A stretch of DNA of 64,000 nucleotides from Variovorax sp. PMC12 (GCF_003019815.1 NZ_CP027773.1:445001-509000); one strand, 5' to 3'. Shown: positions 45,147-54,508, numbered from the stretch's first letter. Notes: generated by a model not told the origin, from the letters alone. Numbers and translations are program-made.

Positions 45147-46715
45147 ATGAAATTTCCAGCGAAGCTTGGAATCGCCAAGCGTCTCTATTGCGTTCTTGCC
45201 ATCCTGGTCGCCAGCCTGACCGGTCTTGCGAGTTTTTCGTGGAGCGACCTGTCGCGTGTGAGCGATCTTGCTGCCGCCACCGAAGACCTGCGCGTGCCGC
45301 AACTCCAACGCATTGCAGCCATAGAACTCAACGTGATCCGCGCGTCGCTGCAGATCAGGCACGCGATGCTCGTGAAGTCGCCCGAGGACCTTCAGGCCAC
45401 GCTGGCCGACATCGGGCAGCGGCGCCAGCTCATCGAGAAAAGTGCGTCGGACTATCGCGCGGGCCTCACGGACACCGCGGACCTGAACGACTTCAAGGAG
45501 TTCGAAAAACTGGCGGCCGAATTCTGGCCGATTGCCGACACGAACGTCGCGCTGGCCAAGCGCGCGGACATCGATGCGGCTTTCAACCAGCTCGTGCGGG
45601 AAACCATTCCTGCCCGCAACCGGCTTCTGGTGTGGCTCGACCGCGCGAAGAAGCGGCAGGGCGACGAACTGAAAACCGAACTGGCGGCAATACGCACCAA
45701 CGCGGATCAGACCCGGCTGCAGCTCGCGGCCCTGGTCGCTGCCGTGGCCACCGGCATGACGTTGTTCTTCCTGCACATCGTCAGGCTGGTGCGCCGGCGC
45801 ATCGCCGCCGCGCAAGCCGTTGCCAACCGCGTGAGCCGGGGCGATCTCACGGTGGCCATTGCCGATCCCCATCGCGATGAGTTCACGCCGCTGGTCGATG
45901 CCCTCGCTGACATGCAGCACAGCCTGGTGCGCATCGTGAGCGGTGTGCGGCAGGGCACGGAAGCCATGCTGTCGGCGTCTTCCCAGATTGCAACCGGCAA
46001 TCAGGATCTGTCGGCCCGCACCGAGCAGCAGGCAAGCTCTCTGCAGGAGACGGCCGCCTCGATGGTCCAGCTGACATCGACGGTGCGGCAGAACGCGACG
46101 AGCGCCATGCAGGCGAATCAGCTCGCGGTGTCGGCCTCCGACGTGGCGCGCCGCGGGGGCAGCGTCGTGAACCAGGTGGTCCACACCATGGGCTCGATCA
46201 ACGAGGCCTCCGGCAAGATCGTCGAGATCGTCGGGGTCATTGAAGGCATCGCCTTCCAGACGAACATCCTGGCGCTCAATGCGGCCGTGGAGGCCGCGCG
46301 AGCGGGAGAGAAAGGGCGCGGGTTCGCCGTGGTGGCGTCGGAGGTGCGCAATCTCGCGCAGAGGTCTTCGGCCGCCGCGAAGGAGGTCAAGAGCCTCATC
46401 GACGATTCGGTCAGCCAGGTCAGGGCCGGCACGCGCCACGCGGCGGATGCCGGGGCAGCCATGAAGGAGATCGTGAGCGGCGTGCTCCGCGTGACCAGCA
46501 TCATCGGAGAGATCACGAACGCCAGCCACGAGCAGACTACCGGCATCGAGCACATGAACCTCGCGCTCGCCCAGATCGAGGGGACCACCCAGCAGAATGC
46601 GTCGCTGGTGGAGCAGGCCGCCGCGGCTTCCAGTGCTCTGCAGGACCAGGCGGGCAGGTTGATGCAGGAGGTCGATGTGTTCAGGCTCATGGAGCGGCAA
46701 GTCCGGACAAGCTAG
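45147..46715 (+). CDS. methyl-accepting chemotaxis protein
   Basis: 522 residues from ATG 45147, chosen as the start just before the first membrane helix (KRLYCVLAILVASLTGLASF, ~9-28). A four-helix-bundle type periplasmic domain spans ~30-190, the second helix is LAALVAAVATGMTLFFLHIV, a HAMP follows (RRRIAAAQAVANRVSRGDLTV), and the signalling hairpin tip is IEGIAFQTNILALNAAVEAA. The C-terminus (FRLMERQVRTS) has no CheR-binding pentapeptide. Unlike the first receptor in this window, it has no TAAA-N15-GCCGATAA promoter; a GCCGATAG occurs at 45083 without a matching -35, and a 20-bp palindrome lies further up. Confidence 0.9.
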   Translation: MKFPAKLGIAKRLYCVLAILVASLTGLASFSWSDLSRVSDLAAATEDLRVPQLQRIAAIELNVIRASLQIRHAMLVKSPEDLQATLADIGQRRQLIEKSASDYRAGLTDTADLNDFKEFEKLAAEFWPIADTNVALAKRADIDAAFNQLVRETIPARNRLLVWLDRAKKRQGDELKTELAAIRTNADQTRLQLAALVAAVATGMTLFFLHIVRLVRRRIAAAQAVANRVSRGDLTVAIADPHRDEFTPLVDALADMQHSLVRIVSGVRQGTEAMLSASSQIATGNQDLSARTEQQASSLQETAASMVQLTSTVRQNATSAMQANQLAVSASDVARRGGSVVNQVVHTMGSINEASGKIVEIVGVIEGIAFQTNILALNAAVEAARAGEKGRGFAVVASEVRNLAQRSSAAAKEVKSLIDDSVSQVRAGTRHAADAGAAMKEIVSGVLRVTSIIGEITNASHEQTTGIEHMNLALAQIEGTTQQNASLVEQAAAASSALQDQAGRLMQEVDVFRLMERQVRTS

Positions 46716-46872
46716 TGCTTGTTGGAGCGCTCCGAACGGGGCGGGCGGTGGTTCGAAGCCGGCAGCCATGCGAGGCCGTCGGCGACGTTGACTGCGCAAA
46801 TCTTTGACGGACGTTAACTATCGAGCTTCTCAGTGACCCGCAGTTAATTCATACGTATCGACCGCGAAATAG

Positions 46873-47062
46873 GAATTCGGAGGAACAATCGGTGCCACCG
46901 CCAACGTAGGCGGCCAACTGTATGGCAATGGAGCAACCAAGCTTGTTGCCCGGAATAGGTGGCACCAGCGTTGGCAGCTTCCTGCAGGAACTCGGGAATG
47001 CCGGAGTCAATGGCCAAGGTGCTTCGCCCAGCACTGGCAATCCGAATAGAGGTGGTAGATGA
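46873..47062 (+). pseudogene. Gly/Asn-rich gene remnant, apparently frameshifted
   Basis: Reading from 46873 gives EFGGTIGATANVGGQLYGNG, continuing to about 46945. From there a second frame continues naturally as PGIGGTSVGSFLQELGNAG and ends NPNRGGR with a TGA at 47060-47062. Each frame alone is cut by stops (TAG at 46870 in the first, TAG at 46907 in the second). Joined by one frameshift they look like the C-terminal end of a large Gly/Asn-rich surface or exported protein, though no family can be named. The second frame alone would also read as a 46-codon ORF from 46922. Its TGA overlaps the ATG of the next small gene. The remaining stretch 46716-46872 shows nothing recognisable. Confidence 0.4.
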
Positions 47063-47310
47063 TTCAAGCAAAAAGTACAGGTTTGAGGATGTTGGGAGTC
47101 TTGTTCCTGACATTCCTCTTCATCATTGGCGTCGGGTTTTCCGTGGGGGCCTTACTTGCGATGCCCCTGATTCGCTGGGCGATTCACCGTGTACTTTATT
47201 TTCCTGTTGCGCCATCTGAGCTGCTCAGTTTGTTGGCAGTGATCCTAGGTGTGACTGTTGTTGCAACGCTCGTCATGTGGTCGGCTGGACGGTTCAAAGG
47301 GCAGTGGTGA
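47059..47310 (+). CDS. small two-helix membrane protein, unknown function
   Basis: 83 residues: two hydrophobic segments, MLGVLFLTFLFIIGVGFSVGALL and LLSLLAVILGVTVVATLVMWSA, with a short, partly basic link (RWAIHRVLYFPVAPSE). gagg lies about 6 bases before the ATG at 47059. The base composition is noticeably less GC-rich than that of neighbours. Its start overlaps the stop of the remnant upstream (ATGA) and its stop overlaps the start of the next lipoprotein gene (GTGA), so it reads as a middle gene of an older operon. Confidence 0.65.
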   Translation: MIQAKSTGLRMLGVLFLTFLFIIGVGFSVGALLAMPLIRWAIHRVLYFPVAPSELLSLLAVILGVTVVATLVMWSAGRFKGQW

Positions 47311-47741
47311 AACGAGGCCATGCAATCTGCGCCATCGCGCTGGCATGCATCGCGTTGGCAGCCTGCCGAACCGCGCCGTTGTATGAACCGAGTCGCCGAG
47401 CATTGGTGGCTGCAGAGGAGGACGAAGAGCGCACTGTCGTCGGTCAGCCTGTGCCGGGCAGTGCGATCGCCCAGCTTCATGCCGGGATGACCTACGCGCA
47501 GGCCGTCAAGATCATGGGCAAGCCGGATGCTGAGACGGTGAACAACACTGGCAAGGCCTGGATCCCTACGTACAACGGGACGGACCGGTGGCGCCACTAC
47601 CTCGCCTACAAGGGGCAGGGCGTATTGGTTTTCGTGGGCGCCGCAGGAGGGGAGATTGCCGAGATCTCCCGCACCAAGGCTTACACGCCTGATGTGCTGA
47701 TTCAGATCGTCCACAACCCCAAAGACACCGGCCGGTTCTGA
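47307..47741 (+). CDS. BamE/SmpA-like small lipoprotein
   Basis: 144 residues from GTG 47307, overlapping the previous stop. A lipoprotein signal peptide (KRGHAICAIALACIALAAC, lipobox LAAC) is followed by a domain resembling SmpA/BamE: LHAGMTYAQAVKIMGKPDAET then WRHYLAYKGQGVLVFVGAAG. In that family the GMT...MGKP turn is conserved. It is probably a periplasm-facing lipoprotein. Its role in outer-membrane assembly is not shown; many small lipoproteins carry this fold. Confidence 0.7.
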   Translation: MKRGHAICAIALACIALAACRTAPLYEPSRRALVAAEEDEERTVVGQPVPGSAIAQLHAGMTYAQAVKIMGKPDAETVNNTGKAWIPTYNGTDRWRHYLAYKGQGVLVFVGAAGGEIAEISRTKAYTPDVLIQIVHNPKDTGRF

Positions 47742-47806
47742 CATTTCAATCGCAGCGTGCACGACGGATGTCCGTGCCAGCATTAGCCATCAATCAAAAA
47801 TTTTCC

Positions 47807-48529
47807 ATGCGCATTTATTTCCTCACCGCTCTTGTTGCATTCGGTCTGCTATCAGGTTGCGCCCGATCTCCGGTCGTCCCTCAGCAGCAGGCCCCAGTTA
47901 AACGCGTCATGGTGATCCCGGTGACGCCCATCGACAAGCTGCATACCGAAAACAAGGGCATCCCGCTGGGCGTGCTGTGGCAGTCAGTTGCAGACCGCAT
48001 CAAGAGTTCGGACTTCAACGACCGCATGGAGGCGACTCGAAAAGACATGGGGCCGAAGCTCACTGCAGCGTTGGTTCGGCAGCTGGCAGCTCAGGGCTTT
48101 GAAGCGAAGGTCGTCGAAGGCGCTTCGAGCCGCTCGGCGGAATCTGCGATCGATGAAAGCAAGCTGCCTCCGACCGATGCGGTGCTGCGCATCTATCTCA
48201 ACGAAGTCGGCATGTTCTCCGCCCGCTTCTCGAAAGACTATGTTCCGCGCGTCAATCTGAGTGCCTATCTGGTTCGAGGCGAAACGGAAGACAGCCTCTA
48301 CAGCGAAACGCTTTACTACGGGGCTGATGCGACGAGCGAGAAGGCTTCGTGGAGCGTGCCGGCGAACCCTGAGCATCGTTGGTCGAGCTTCAGTGAATTG
48401 GTGGAGCGTCCGCAAGAGGTCGTCCAGAGCTATGACCATGCGGTCGATGCGCTGGCGACGAGGATTGCTCAGAACATTCGCGCACAGGTTGCGCCGAGCT
48501 CGGTCGCGGTGCGGCCGGCAATGCCTTGA
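47807..48529 (+). CDS. lipoprotein, unknown function
   Basis: 240 residues from ATG 47807, which places the signal peptide correctly (MRIYFLTALVAFGLLSGC, lipobox LSGC). The mature part begins with a Pro/Gln linker and continues RVMVIPVTPIDKLHT, LTAALVRQLAAQGFEAKVV and AVLRIYLNEVGMFS. The arrangement resembles periplasmic lipoproteins of the LPP20/GNA1162 style, but the family is not certain. A start 13 codons earlier would bury the signal peptide. It is last of three same-strand small genes in a lower-GC islet. Confidence 0.65.
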   Translation: MRIYFLTALVAFGLLSGCARSPVVPQQQAPVKRVMVIPVTPIDKLHTENKGIPLGVLWQSVADRIKSSDFNDRMEATRKDMGPKLTAALVRQLAAQGFEAKVVEGASSRSAESAIDESKLPPTDAVLRIYLNEVGMFSARFSKDYVPRVNLSAYLVRGETEDSLYSETLYYGADATSEKASWSVPANPEHRWSSFSELVERPQEVVQSYDHAVDALATRIAQNIRAQVAPSSVAVRPAMP

Positions 48530-48621
48530 GTCCAACGATTCGCGCGCCAGGTTGGCCGGCGCAGGCTGCGTACGGAATGACAACGATGGTCTTCGCCGTC
48601 TGAACTGCTACCCACCGACAG

Positions 48622-50466
48622 TCAGTGCCCGGCCCCACCGGCCGGCGCCACCATCCGCTGCAACAGCGGCTGCCGCGCCAGCACCGCATCCCGCGGCCCG
48701 TGGTCGACCACATGCCCGGCTTCCATCAGCACCACCGTATCGAAGCGCTCCAGCAGGCTCAGCCGGTGGATCGATGCCACCACGCAGGCATCGGGAAACG
48801 TACCGGCGATGCGCTCCAGCACGCGCGCCTCGGTCCCCGCATCCAGCGCGCTCGTCGGTTCGTCGAGCAGCAGCAGCGAGCTGCCCTGTGCGGCCAGCAC
48901 GCCGCGCGCCAGGCACAGCCGCTGCCTTTGTCCACCTGAAAGATTGAAGCCCCGCTCCGACACGGCGGTGTCGAGGTCGCCGTGGTTCGCCTTCAGCACT
49001 TCGTCGAAGGTGCTGGTGTGCAGCGCGGCCAGCAGCAGCGCGTCGTCGCGCGGCTGGCCGAAGGCGAGGTTCTCGCGCACGCTGGCTTCGAACAGTTCGG
49101 TCTCCTGCGGGATCAGCGTGGCAAGGCGGCGCAGTTGCGTCCAGTCGACGGGCTTTCCGTCGAGCGACAGGTCGCCGCTGTCCGGTGGATACAGCCCGGC
49201 CAGCACGCGCAGCAGGGTGCTCTTGCCGCCGCCGCTCGGCCCGACCAGCGCGACCCGCTCGCCCCGGCGCAGGCTCAGTTTCACGTCGTGCAGGCCGCTG
49301 CTGCGCTTCACGGGTTCGGAGGGCTCCGCTTGCGGCTCCCCGCGCGCCGCATAGCGCCATTGCAGCCCGTCGACATCGAGCCGGCGCCACACCGCCGATG
49401 CGTCGATGCGCTCGCGCTCCGGCACCTGCTCGGGCACGCTCGCGGCCACATCGCCCGAGGGCGCCTGCCATATCGGCTCCGCGCTGCTGTAGTCGGTATG
49501 CATGCGCGCGAAGAAGCTGAAGTTGGCGGCCACCGAGGTGACGACGCCGGCGGCCTGCTGCGCGTACTGGTAGATCATGAACACGGCCCCCAGCATCACG
49601 GCCTGCCCGGGTGCGCGAGCCTGCCACACGTACACCACGACCAGGCCCCAGGTCAGCGCCAGCCCCATCAGGTCGACCGCGAACCACTTGCCCTCATTGA
49701 GCACCACGGTGCGCTTCAGCGGCAGCGATATCGCTGCCATGCGCCTGCGCAGCAGCAGGCGTGAAGCCCCCTGCAGCCGCAGGCCGATGACGGTCGATGC
49801 ATTGCCCAGGAAGTCGAGCAGCGCGGCCACGTACCGGCGATCAGCGTCGTTCTCGGCGCGCGCCAGTTTCATCAGCGCGCGGTCGATGCGCACGATGACG
49901 AGGCCTATCAGCACATAGCCCGCGAGCGCGGTCATGCCGCTGGTGCGCGACAGCAGCGCCAGCGCGACCAGCGGCCCGACGAAGTTGACGGCGTTGGTGA
50001 GCCAGATGAACTGGTTCTGAGCAAAGTCCGACAGCGCGCGGCTGGCCTGGTGCACGCGGTGCTGCAGCTCGCCCGAGTGGTGGCCGTCGTGCCACGCGAG
50101 CGGCGCGGCGGCGATGCGCGCATAGAGCTCGTCGGCCAGCGTCTCGCGCACCCGCATGCCCACGTTGCGCTCCAGAATGCGCCCCGGCCCGTGCAGCGCC
50201 CATGCACCCACATACACGCCGGCCAGCGCGGCGATCCAGCGGCCGGCGCCGCTCAGCTCGCCGCGCTGCAGGGCATTGATGGCCTGCCCGGCAAGGTAGG
50301 GCAGCGCCAGGCGTATGAGCTGCGACATGGCGAGCAGCGCCGTGGCGCCCAGCAGCTGCGCACGCGCACCTGCTGCGAAGTGCCAGAGGGCCGCATAGAG
50401 CTCGCGGATCGCGTTGCCGGGGCTGTTGCTCTTCTTCGTGCCGGTGGTCGTGGTGGTCGCCTGCAT
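48622..50466 (-). CDS. ABC transporter, fused permease/ATPase (exporter type)
   Basis: 614 residues. Residues about 35-330 are a six-helix type I exporter domain (LLGATALLAMSQLIRLALPYLA ... ALAGYVLIGLVIVRIDRAL ... WFAVDLMGLALTWGLVVVYVW). The ATPase domain has Walker A GPSGGGKSTLL, Q-loop LIPQETELF, signature LSGGQRQRLCL, Walker B LLLLDEPTSALD and H-loop SIHRLSLL. One half-transporter per gene implies a homodimer or an unlinked partner. Substrate unknown; the sequence is nearest in style to multidrug/lipid exporters. alkB lies 14 bases upstream on the same strand. Confidence 0.88.
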   Translation of the reverse strand: MQATTTTTGTKKSNSPGNAIRELYAALWHFAAGARAQLLGATALLAMSQLIRLALPYLAGQAINALQRGELSGAGRWIAALAGVYVGAWALHGPGRILERNVGMRVRETLADELYARIAAAPLAWHDGHHSGELQHRVHQASRALSDFAQNQFIWLTNAVNFVGPLVALALLSRTSGMTALAGYVLIGLVIVRIDRALMKLARAENDADRRYVAALLDFLGNASTVIGLRLQGASRLLLRRRMAAISLPLKRTVVLNEGKWFAVDLMGLALTWGLVVVYVWQARAPGQAVMLGAVFMIYQYAQQAAGVVTSVAANFSFFARMHTDYSSAEPIWQAPSGDVAASVPEQVPERERIDASAVWRRLDVDGLQWRYAARGEPQAEPSEPVKRSSGLHDVKLSLRRGERVALVGPSGGGKSTLLRVLAGLYPPDSGDLSLDGKPVDWTQLRRLATLIPQETELFEASVRENLAFGQPRDDALLLAALHTSTFDEVLKANHGDLDTAVSERGFNLSGGQRQRLCLARGVLAAQGSSLLLLDEPTSALDAGTEARVLERIAGTFPDACVVASIHRLSLLERFDTVVLMEAGHVVDHGPRDAVLARQPLLQRMVAPAGGAGH

Positions 50467-50480
50467 GCGTTTTCAGTCAG

Positions 50481-51128
50481 TCAGCCCGCCTTGCGGAATG
50501 TGAGGTTGATGCGCTGCGCGCCCAGCAGCGGGTGCGGTTGTTCTTTCAGCGGCAGCACGCCGTGGTAGCGCAGCCGGTCTTCGCCGCCCCAGACGACGAC
50601 GTCGCCATGCACGAGCGGCACGCGCACGGCCTTGTCGCCGCGCGCGAGGCCACCGAACAGGAACACGGCCGCCATGCCGAGCGACACCGACACGATGGGC
50701 GCGCCGTAGTCATGCTCGTCCTTGTCCTGGTGCAGCGAAAGCCGCGCGCCGGGCGCATAGCGGTTGACGAGGCAGGCGTCGGGCACGAAGCCGTCGAAGC
50801 CGGCGGACCCGGCCGCCTCGCGCGCGAGCCGCATGAAGGGCTCCGGCATCGCGGGCCACGGCAGCCCGCTGCCGGGGTCGGTGGGGCTGTAGCGGTAGCC
50901 GCGCCGGTCGCTGGTCCAGCCCAGCGCGCCGCAGTTGGTCAGCGCCACGGACATGGTGAAGCCGCCCGGGGTGACGAGATGGCGGAACGGCGCGCGCGCT
51001 TCCACGGCGCGGATCGCGGGCAGCAGTTCGTCGACGAAGGGCAGCGCGAAGCCGGGCAGCACGAAGGCGCCGGGGCCGAGCGGTTCGCGCGCTGGGCGGG
51101 GCGGGTCGTCGAACAGGGCGAGCGTCAT
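50481..51128 (-). CDS. alkB: DNA oxidative demethylase AlkB
   Basis: 215 residues, the length of Escherichia coli AlkB. It repairs 1-methyladenine and 3-methylcytosine by Fe(II)/2-oxoglutarate-dependent oxidation. Iron ligands are His133 and Asp135 in SLHQDKDEHD and His189 in RLRYHGVLP; the 2-oxoglutarate and nucleotide arginines are Arg206 and Arg212 in GAQRINLTFRKAG. NRYAPGARL and PIVSVSLG are further family blocks. The ATG at 51128 gives the normal length; an ATG three codons earlier is possible. No Ada-type regulator is nearby. Confidence 0.93.
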   Translation of the reverse strand: MTLALFDDPPRPAREPLGPGAFVLPGFALPFVDELLPAIRAVEARAPFRHLVTPGGFTMSVALTNCGALGWTSDRRGYRYSPTDPGSGLPWPAMPEPFMRLAREAAGSAGFDGFVPDACLVNRYAPGARLSLHQDKDEHDYGAPIVSVSLGMAAVFLFGGLARGDKAVRVPLVHGDVVVWGGEDRLRYHGVLPLKEQPHPLLGAQRINLTFRKAG

Positions 51129-51184
51129 GCACGCCATTGTCGCCATCGCCGCGCCCCGCGCCTTCGGGCGGCGATGGCCGGGCA

Positions 51185-53476
51185 TCAGGCCGAGGCGCGC
51201 AGCGTCTTGGCGGCCGCCACCATGTTGGCCAGCGCGGGCAGCACTTCCGCCCACTGGCGCGTCTTCAGGCCGCAGTCCGGGTTGACCCACAGGCGCTCGG
51301 CGGGCACGCGCTCGGCGGCCTTCTTCATCAGTTGCACGATGTGCTCCTGGCTGGGAATGTTGGGCGAGTGGATGTCGTACACGCCCGGGCCGATCTCGTT
51401 GGGGTACTTGAAGTCGTCGAAGGCGTCGAGCAGCTCCATGTCGGAGCGCGAGGTCTCGATGGTGATCACGTCGGCGTCCATGTCCGCGATCGACGCGATG
51501 ATGTCGTTGAATTCCGAATAGCACATGTGCGTGTGGATCTGGGTCTCGTCGCGCACGCCGTTGGCGGCGATGCGGAACGACTCCACCGCCCAGTCCAGGT
51601 ACTCCTGCCATTGCGACTTGCGAAGCGGCAGGCCCTCGCGCAGCGCGGCTTCGTCGATCTGGATCACGCGCACGCCGCCTTTTTCCAGGTCGAGCACTTC
51701 CTGTCGGATGGCCAGCGCCAGCTGCTTGCACGAGGCCGAGCGCGGCTGGTCGTCGCGCACGAAGGACCAGTTCAGGATGGTGACGGGGCCGGTCAGCATG
51801 CCCTTCATGGGCCGCTGCGTGAGCGACTGCGCGTACCGGGTCCACTCGAGCGTCATCGCCTTCGGGCGGCTGATGTCGCCGAACAGGATCGGCGGCTTCA
51901 CGCAGCGCGAACCGTACGACTGCACCCAGCCGAACCGGCTGAAGGCGTAGCCCTCGAGCTGCTCGCCGAAGTACTCGACCATGTCGTTGCGCTCGGCTTC
52001 GCCGTGCACCAGCACGTCCAGGTCGAGGGCTTCCTGCTCGCGCACGCTGCGGGCGATCTCGGCCTGCATCGCGGCCTTGTAGCCGGCGTCGTCCAGCCGG
52101 CCGGCCTTGTACTCGCTGCGCGCATGGCGGATTTCCGCGGTCTGCGGGAACGAGCCGATGGTGGTGGTGGGGAACTTAGGCAGCTTCAGGAATGCGGCCT
52201 GCTTCGCCGCTCGATGGGCATAGGCGCCTTCGCGCTGGCCCAGTTGGCTCGAGAGCCCGGCAACCGCAGCCTGCACTGCCGGGTTGTTGACGCGCGGCGA
52301 CGCACGGCGCGCGGCGAGGGCGGCGCCGTTGGCGGCCAGGGCGTCCTTCACGGCGTCGCGGCCGTCGCGCAGGGCGGTGGCCAGCACGCGCAGTTCCTCG
52401 AGCTTCTGCAGCGCGAAGGCGAGCCACGACTTGACCTCTGCGTCCAGCTTCTGTTCGCTGGCCAGGTCCACCGGCACATGCAGCAGCGAGCACGACGGCG
52501 CGATCCACAGGCGGTCGCCCAGGCGCTCGGCCAGCGGTTCGAGCCAGTCGAGGATGGAGGCGAGGTCGCTCTTCCAGATGTTGCGGCCGTTGATGACGCC
52601 CAGCGACAGCACCTTGTGCGCGGGCAGCATGGTCAGCAGCGGAACGATGTCGTCGCGGCCGTTGACGGCGTCGACGTGCAGGCCAGCCACCGGCAGGTTG
52701 GCGGCCAGGTACTTGTTTTCCTGCAGCTGGCCGAAGTAGGTGGCGACGAGGATCTTGATGCGCGCGGCCTTGAGCTGGTGGTAGGCCGTGTTGAAGGCGT
52801 GCTGCCAGTCGGCGTCGAGTTCGGTGACCAGCAGGGGCTCGTCGATCTGCACCCATTCCACGCCCTGGGCGGCCAGCGTTTCGAGCAGCTCGGCATACAC
52901 CTGCAGCAGGCGCGGCAGCAGCGCCAGCTTGTCGGAATCGTCCTTGGCCTTGCCGATGGACAGGTAGGTGACGGGGCCGACCAGCACCGGCTTGGCCTTC
53001 ACGCCCTGGGCCCTGGCTTCGGCCAGTTGCTCCAGCAGGCGCGAGGCGTCGAGCCTGAACTCGGTCTGCGCGGAGAACTCGGGGACGATGTAGTGGTAGT
53101 TGGTGTCGAACCACTTGGTCATTTCGCCGGCGGCCACGCCGCCGCAGCAGCCGGCGTGGTCTTCCGCGCCCTGGGCCGAACGGCCGCGCGCCACGCGGAA
53201 GTAGTTGTCCAGCGCGTCGCCGTGGAAGCCGCGCACGCGCTCGGGCAGGTTGCCGAGCGTGAAGCTCATGTCCAGCACCTGGTCGTAGAAGGCGAAGTCG
53301 CCCACGGGCACCAGGTCGATGCCGGCCTGGTCGTTCCAGTGGCGTTGGCGCAGCTGGGCGCCGAGGGCCTTGAGCGCGTCGCGCGAAGACTCGCCCTTCC
53401 AGTAAGACTCCAGCGCGAACTTCAGTTCGCGCCTGGCGCCGATGCGGGGAAAGCCGAGGTTGTGGGTAGTGGTCAT
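51185..53476 (-). CDS. metE: cobalamin-independent methionine synthase
   Basis: 763 residues, full length. It transfers a methyl group from methyltetrahydrofolate-polyglutamate to homocysteine. The N-terminal half (HNLGFPRIGARRELKFALESY) and catalytic half (FPTTTIGSFPQT, LVHGEAERNDMVEYFGE) are complete. Zinc ligands are visible in IHTHMCYSEF (His, Cys), an acidic residue in between (ITIETSRSDME) and Cys in WVNPDCGLKTR. It is divergent from metR with 108 bases between starts, and a MetR-type operator lies there. No cobalamin or SAM riboswitch fits in that space. Confidence 0.97.
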   Translation of the reverse strand: MTTTHNLGFPRIGARRELKFALESYWKGESSRDALKALGAQLRQRHWNDQAGIDLVPVGDFAFYDQVLDMSFTLGNLPERVRGFHGDALDNYFRVARGRSAQGAEDHAGCCGGVAAGEMTKWFDTNYHYIVPEFSAQTEFRLDASRLLEQLAEARAQGVKAKPVLVGPVTYLSIGKAKDDSDKLALLPRLLQVYAELLETLAAQGVEWVQIDEPLLVTELDADWQHAFNTAYHQLKAARIKILVATYFGQLQENKYLAANLPVAGLHVDAVNGRDDIVPLLTMLPAHKVLSLGVINGRNIWKSDLASILDWLEPLAERLGDRLWIAPSCSLLHVPVDLASEQKLDAEVKSWLAFALQKLEELRVLATALRDGRDAVKDALAANGAALAARRASPRVNNPAVQAAVAGLSSQLGQREGAYAHRAAKQAAFLKLPKFPTTTIGSFPQTAEIRHARSEYKAGRLDDAGYKAAMQAEIARSVREQEALDLDVLVHGEAERNDMVEYFGEQLEGYAFSRFGWVQSYGSRCVKPPILFGDISRPKAMTLEWTRYAQSLTQRPMKGMLTGPVTILNWSFVRDDQPRSASCKQLALAIRQEVLDLEKGGVRVIQIDEAALREGLPLRKSQWQEYLDWAVESFRIAANGVRDETQIHTHMCYSEFNDIIASIADMDADVITIETSRSDMELLDAFDDFKYPNEIGPGVYDIHSPNIPSQEHIVQLMKKAAERVPAERLWVNPDCGLKTRQWAEVLPALANMVAAAKTLRASA

Positions 53477-53533
53477 GGGGTAGCGGAAACGTCCGGCAGT
53501 CAGGAAAGGGCTGGATCGTAGGTTTGCCGAGCT

Positions 53534-53558
53534 GTGAAGTAAAATGGTCTTATTTCAC
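53534..53558. promoter_or_regulatory. MetR-type operator between metE and metR
   Basis: gtgaagtaa, a 7-base centre (aatggtc) and ttatttcac form an inverted repeat with 8 of 9 positions matched, ending in the TGAA/TTCA half-sites known for MetR. A further TGAA-T-TTCA motif lies at 53566-53574, closer to metR. Position and motif fit control of metE and autoregulation of metR. Confidence 0.65.
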
Positions 53559-53584
53559 GTATCGATGAATTTCACTCATTAGCC

Positions 53585-54502
53585 ATGCTGGAACGCGCCC
53601 ATCTGTCGATCGTCCAGGAAGTGGACAAGCAAGGCTCGCTCACGGCCGCCGCCGAGGTGCTGCACCTCACCCAATCGGCCCTGAGCCATTCGATCCGCAA
53701 GCTCGAAGCCCAGCTCGGCACCGAGATCTGGCAGCGCGAAGGGCGCAGCCTGCGGCTGACCCAGGCGGGGCAATACCTGCTGGCGGTCGCCAACCGGGTG
53801 CTGCCGCAACTGGACCTGGCCGAGGAGCGCCTGCGCCAGTTCGCCCAGGGCGAGCGCGGCTCGCTGCGCATCGGCATGGAATGCCATCCGTGCTACCAGT
53901 GGCTGCTGAAAGTGGCGTCGCCGTACCTGGCGAGCTGGCCCGACGTGGATGTCGACGTGAAGCAGAAATTCCAGTTCGGCGGCATCGGCGCGCTTTTCGG
54001 CTACGAGATCGACCTGCTGGTCACGCCAGACCCGCTCTACAAGCCGGGCCTGCACTACGAGCCGGTGTTCGACTACGAGCAGGTGCTGGTGGTCCCGCGC
54101 GGCCACGCCCTGGCAGGCGTGCCTTACGTGAAGCCCGAGCACCTGACGCAGGAGGTGCTGGTGACCTACCCCGTCGCCACCGACCGGCTGGACATCTACA
54201 ACATGTTCCTCATGCCCGCCGGCGTGACGCCCAGGCGCCACAAGGCCATAGAGACCACCGACATCATGTTGCAGATGGTCGCCAGCGGCCGGGGCGTGGC
54301 GGCGCTGCCGCGCTGGCTGGTGCAGGAATACGCGGAAAAGATGGACATCGTGCCGGTGCGGCTCGGGCCTCGCGGCATCGCCAAGCAGATCTTCCTGGGC
54401 GCGCGCGAGGCCGACATCGAAGTCGACTACCTGAAGGCATTCGTCGAGCTGGCGAGGCAATCGCGCGAATTGCTCGAAAAAGGGAAAAACTCGCTGACTT
54501 GA
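53585..54502 (+). CDS. metR: LysR-type regulator of methionine biosynthesis (MetR)
   Basis: 305 residues with the usual LysR plan: N-terminal HTH (LERAHLSIVQEVDKQGSLTA ... LTQSALSHSIRKLEAQLG) and an effector domain with the MetR-specific stretch GMECHPCYQWLLKVASPYL and VLVTYPVATDRLDIYNMFL. Family members activate metE in response to homocysteine. Divergent position next to metE supports the assignment. It is followed by a small hairpin at 54509-54530 and an unrelated short gene. Confidence 0.94.
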   Translation: MLERAHLSIVQEVDKQGSLTAAAEVLHLTQSALSHSIRKLEAQLGTEIWQREGRSLRLTQAGQYLLAVANRVLPQLDLAEERLRQFAQGERGSLRIGMECHPCYQWLLKVASPYLASWPDVDVDVKQKFQFGGIGALFGYEIDLLVTPDPLYKPGLHYEPVFDYEQVLVVPRGHALAGVPYVKPEHLTQEVLVTYPVATDRLDIYNMFLMPAGVTPRRHKAIETTDIMLQMVASGRGVAALPRWLVQEYAEKMDIVPVRLGPRGIAKQIFLGAREADIEVDYLKAFVELARQSRELLEKGKNSLT

Positions 54503-54508
54503 GCCTGA

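Noticed and set aside
46922..47062. A standalone 46-codon gene
   Set aside because: The frame has no ribosome binding site, and the neighbouring frame continues the same Gly/Asn-rich pattern upstream, so a frameshifted remnant is the better reading.
53477..53584. Cobalamin or SAM riboswitch for metE
   Set aside because: The 108 bases between the divergent starts are too few, and no riboswitch core was seen; a MetR-type operator explains the region.
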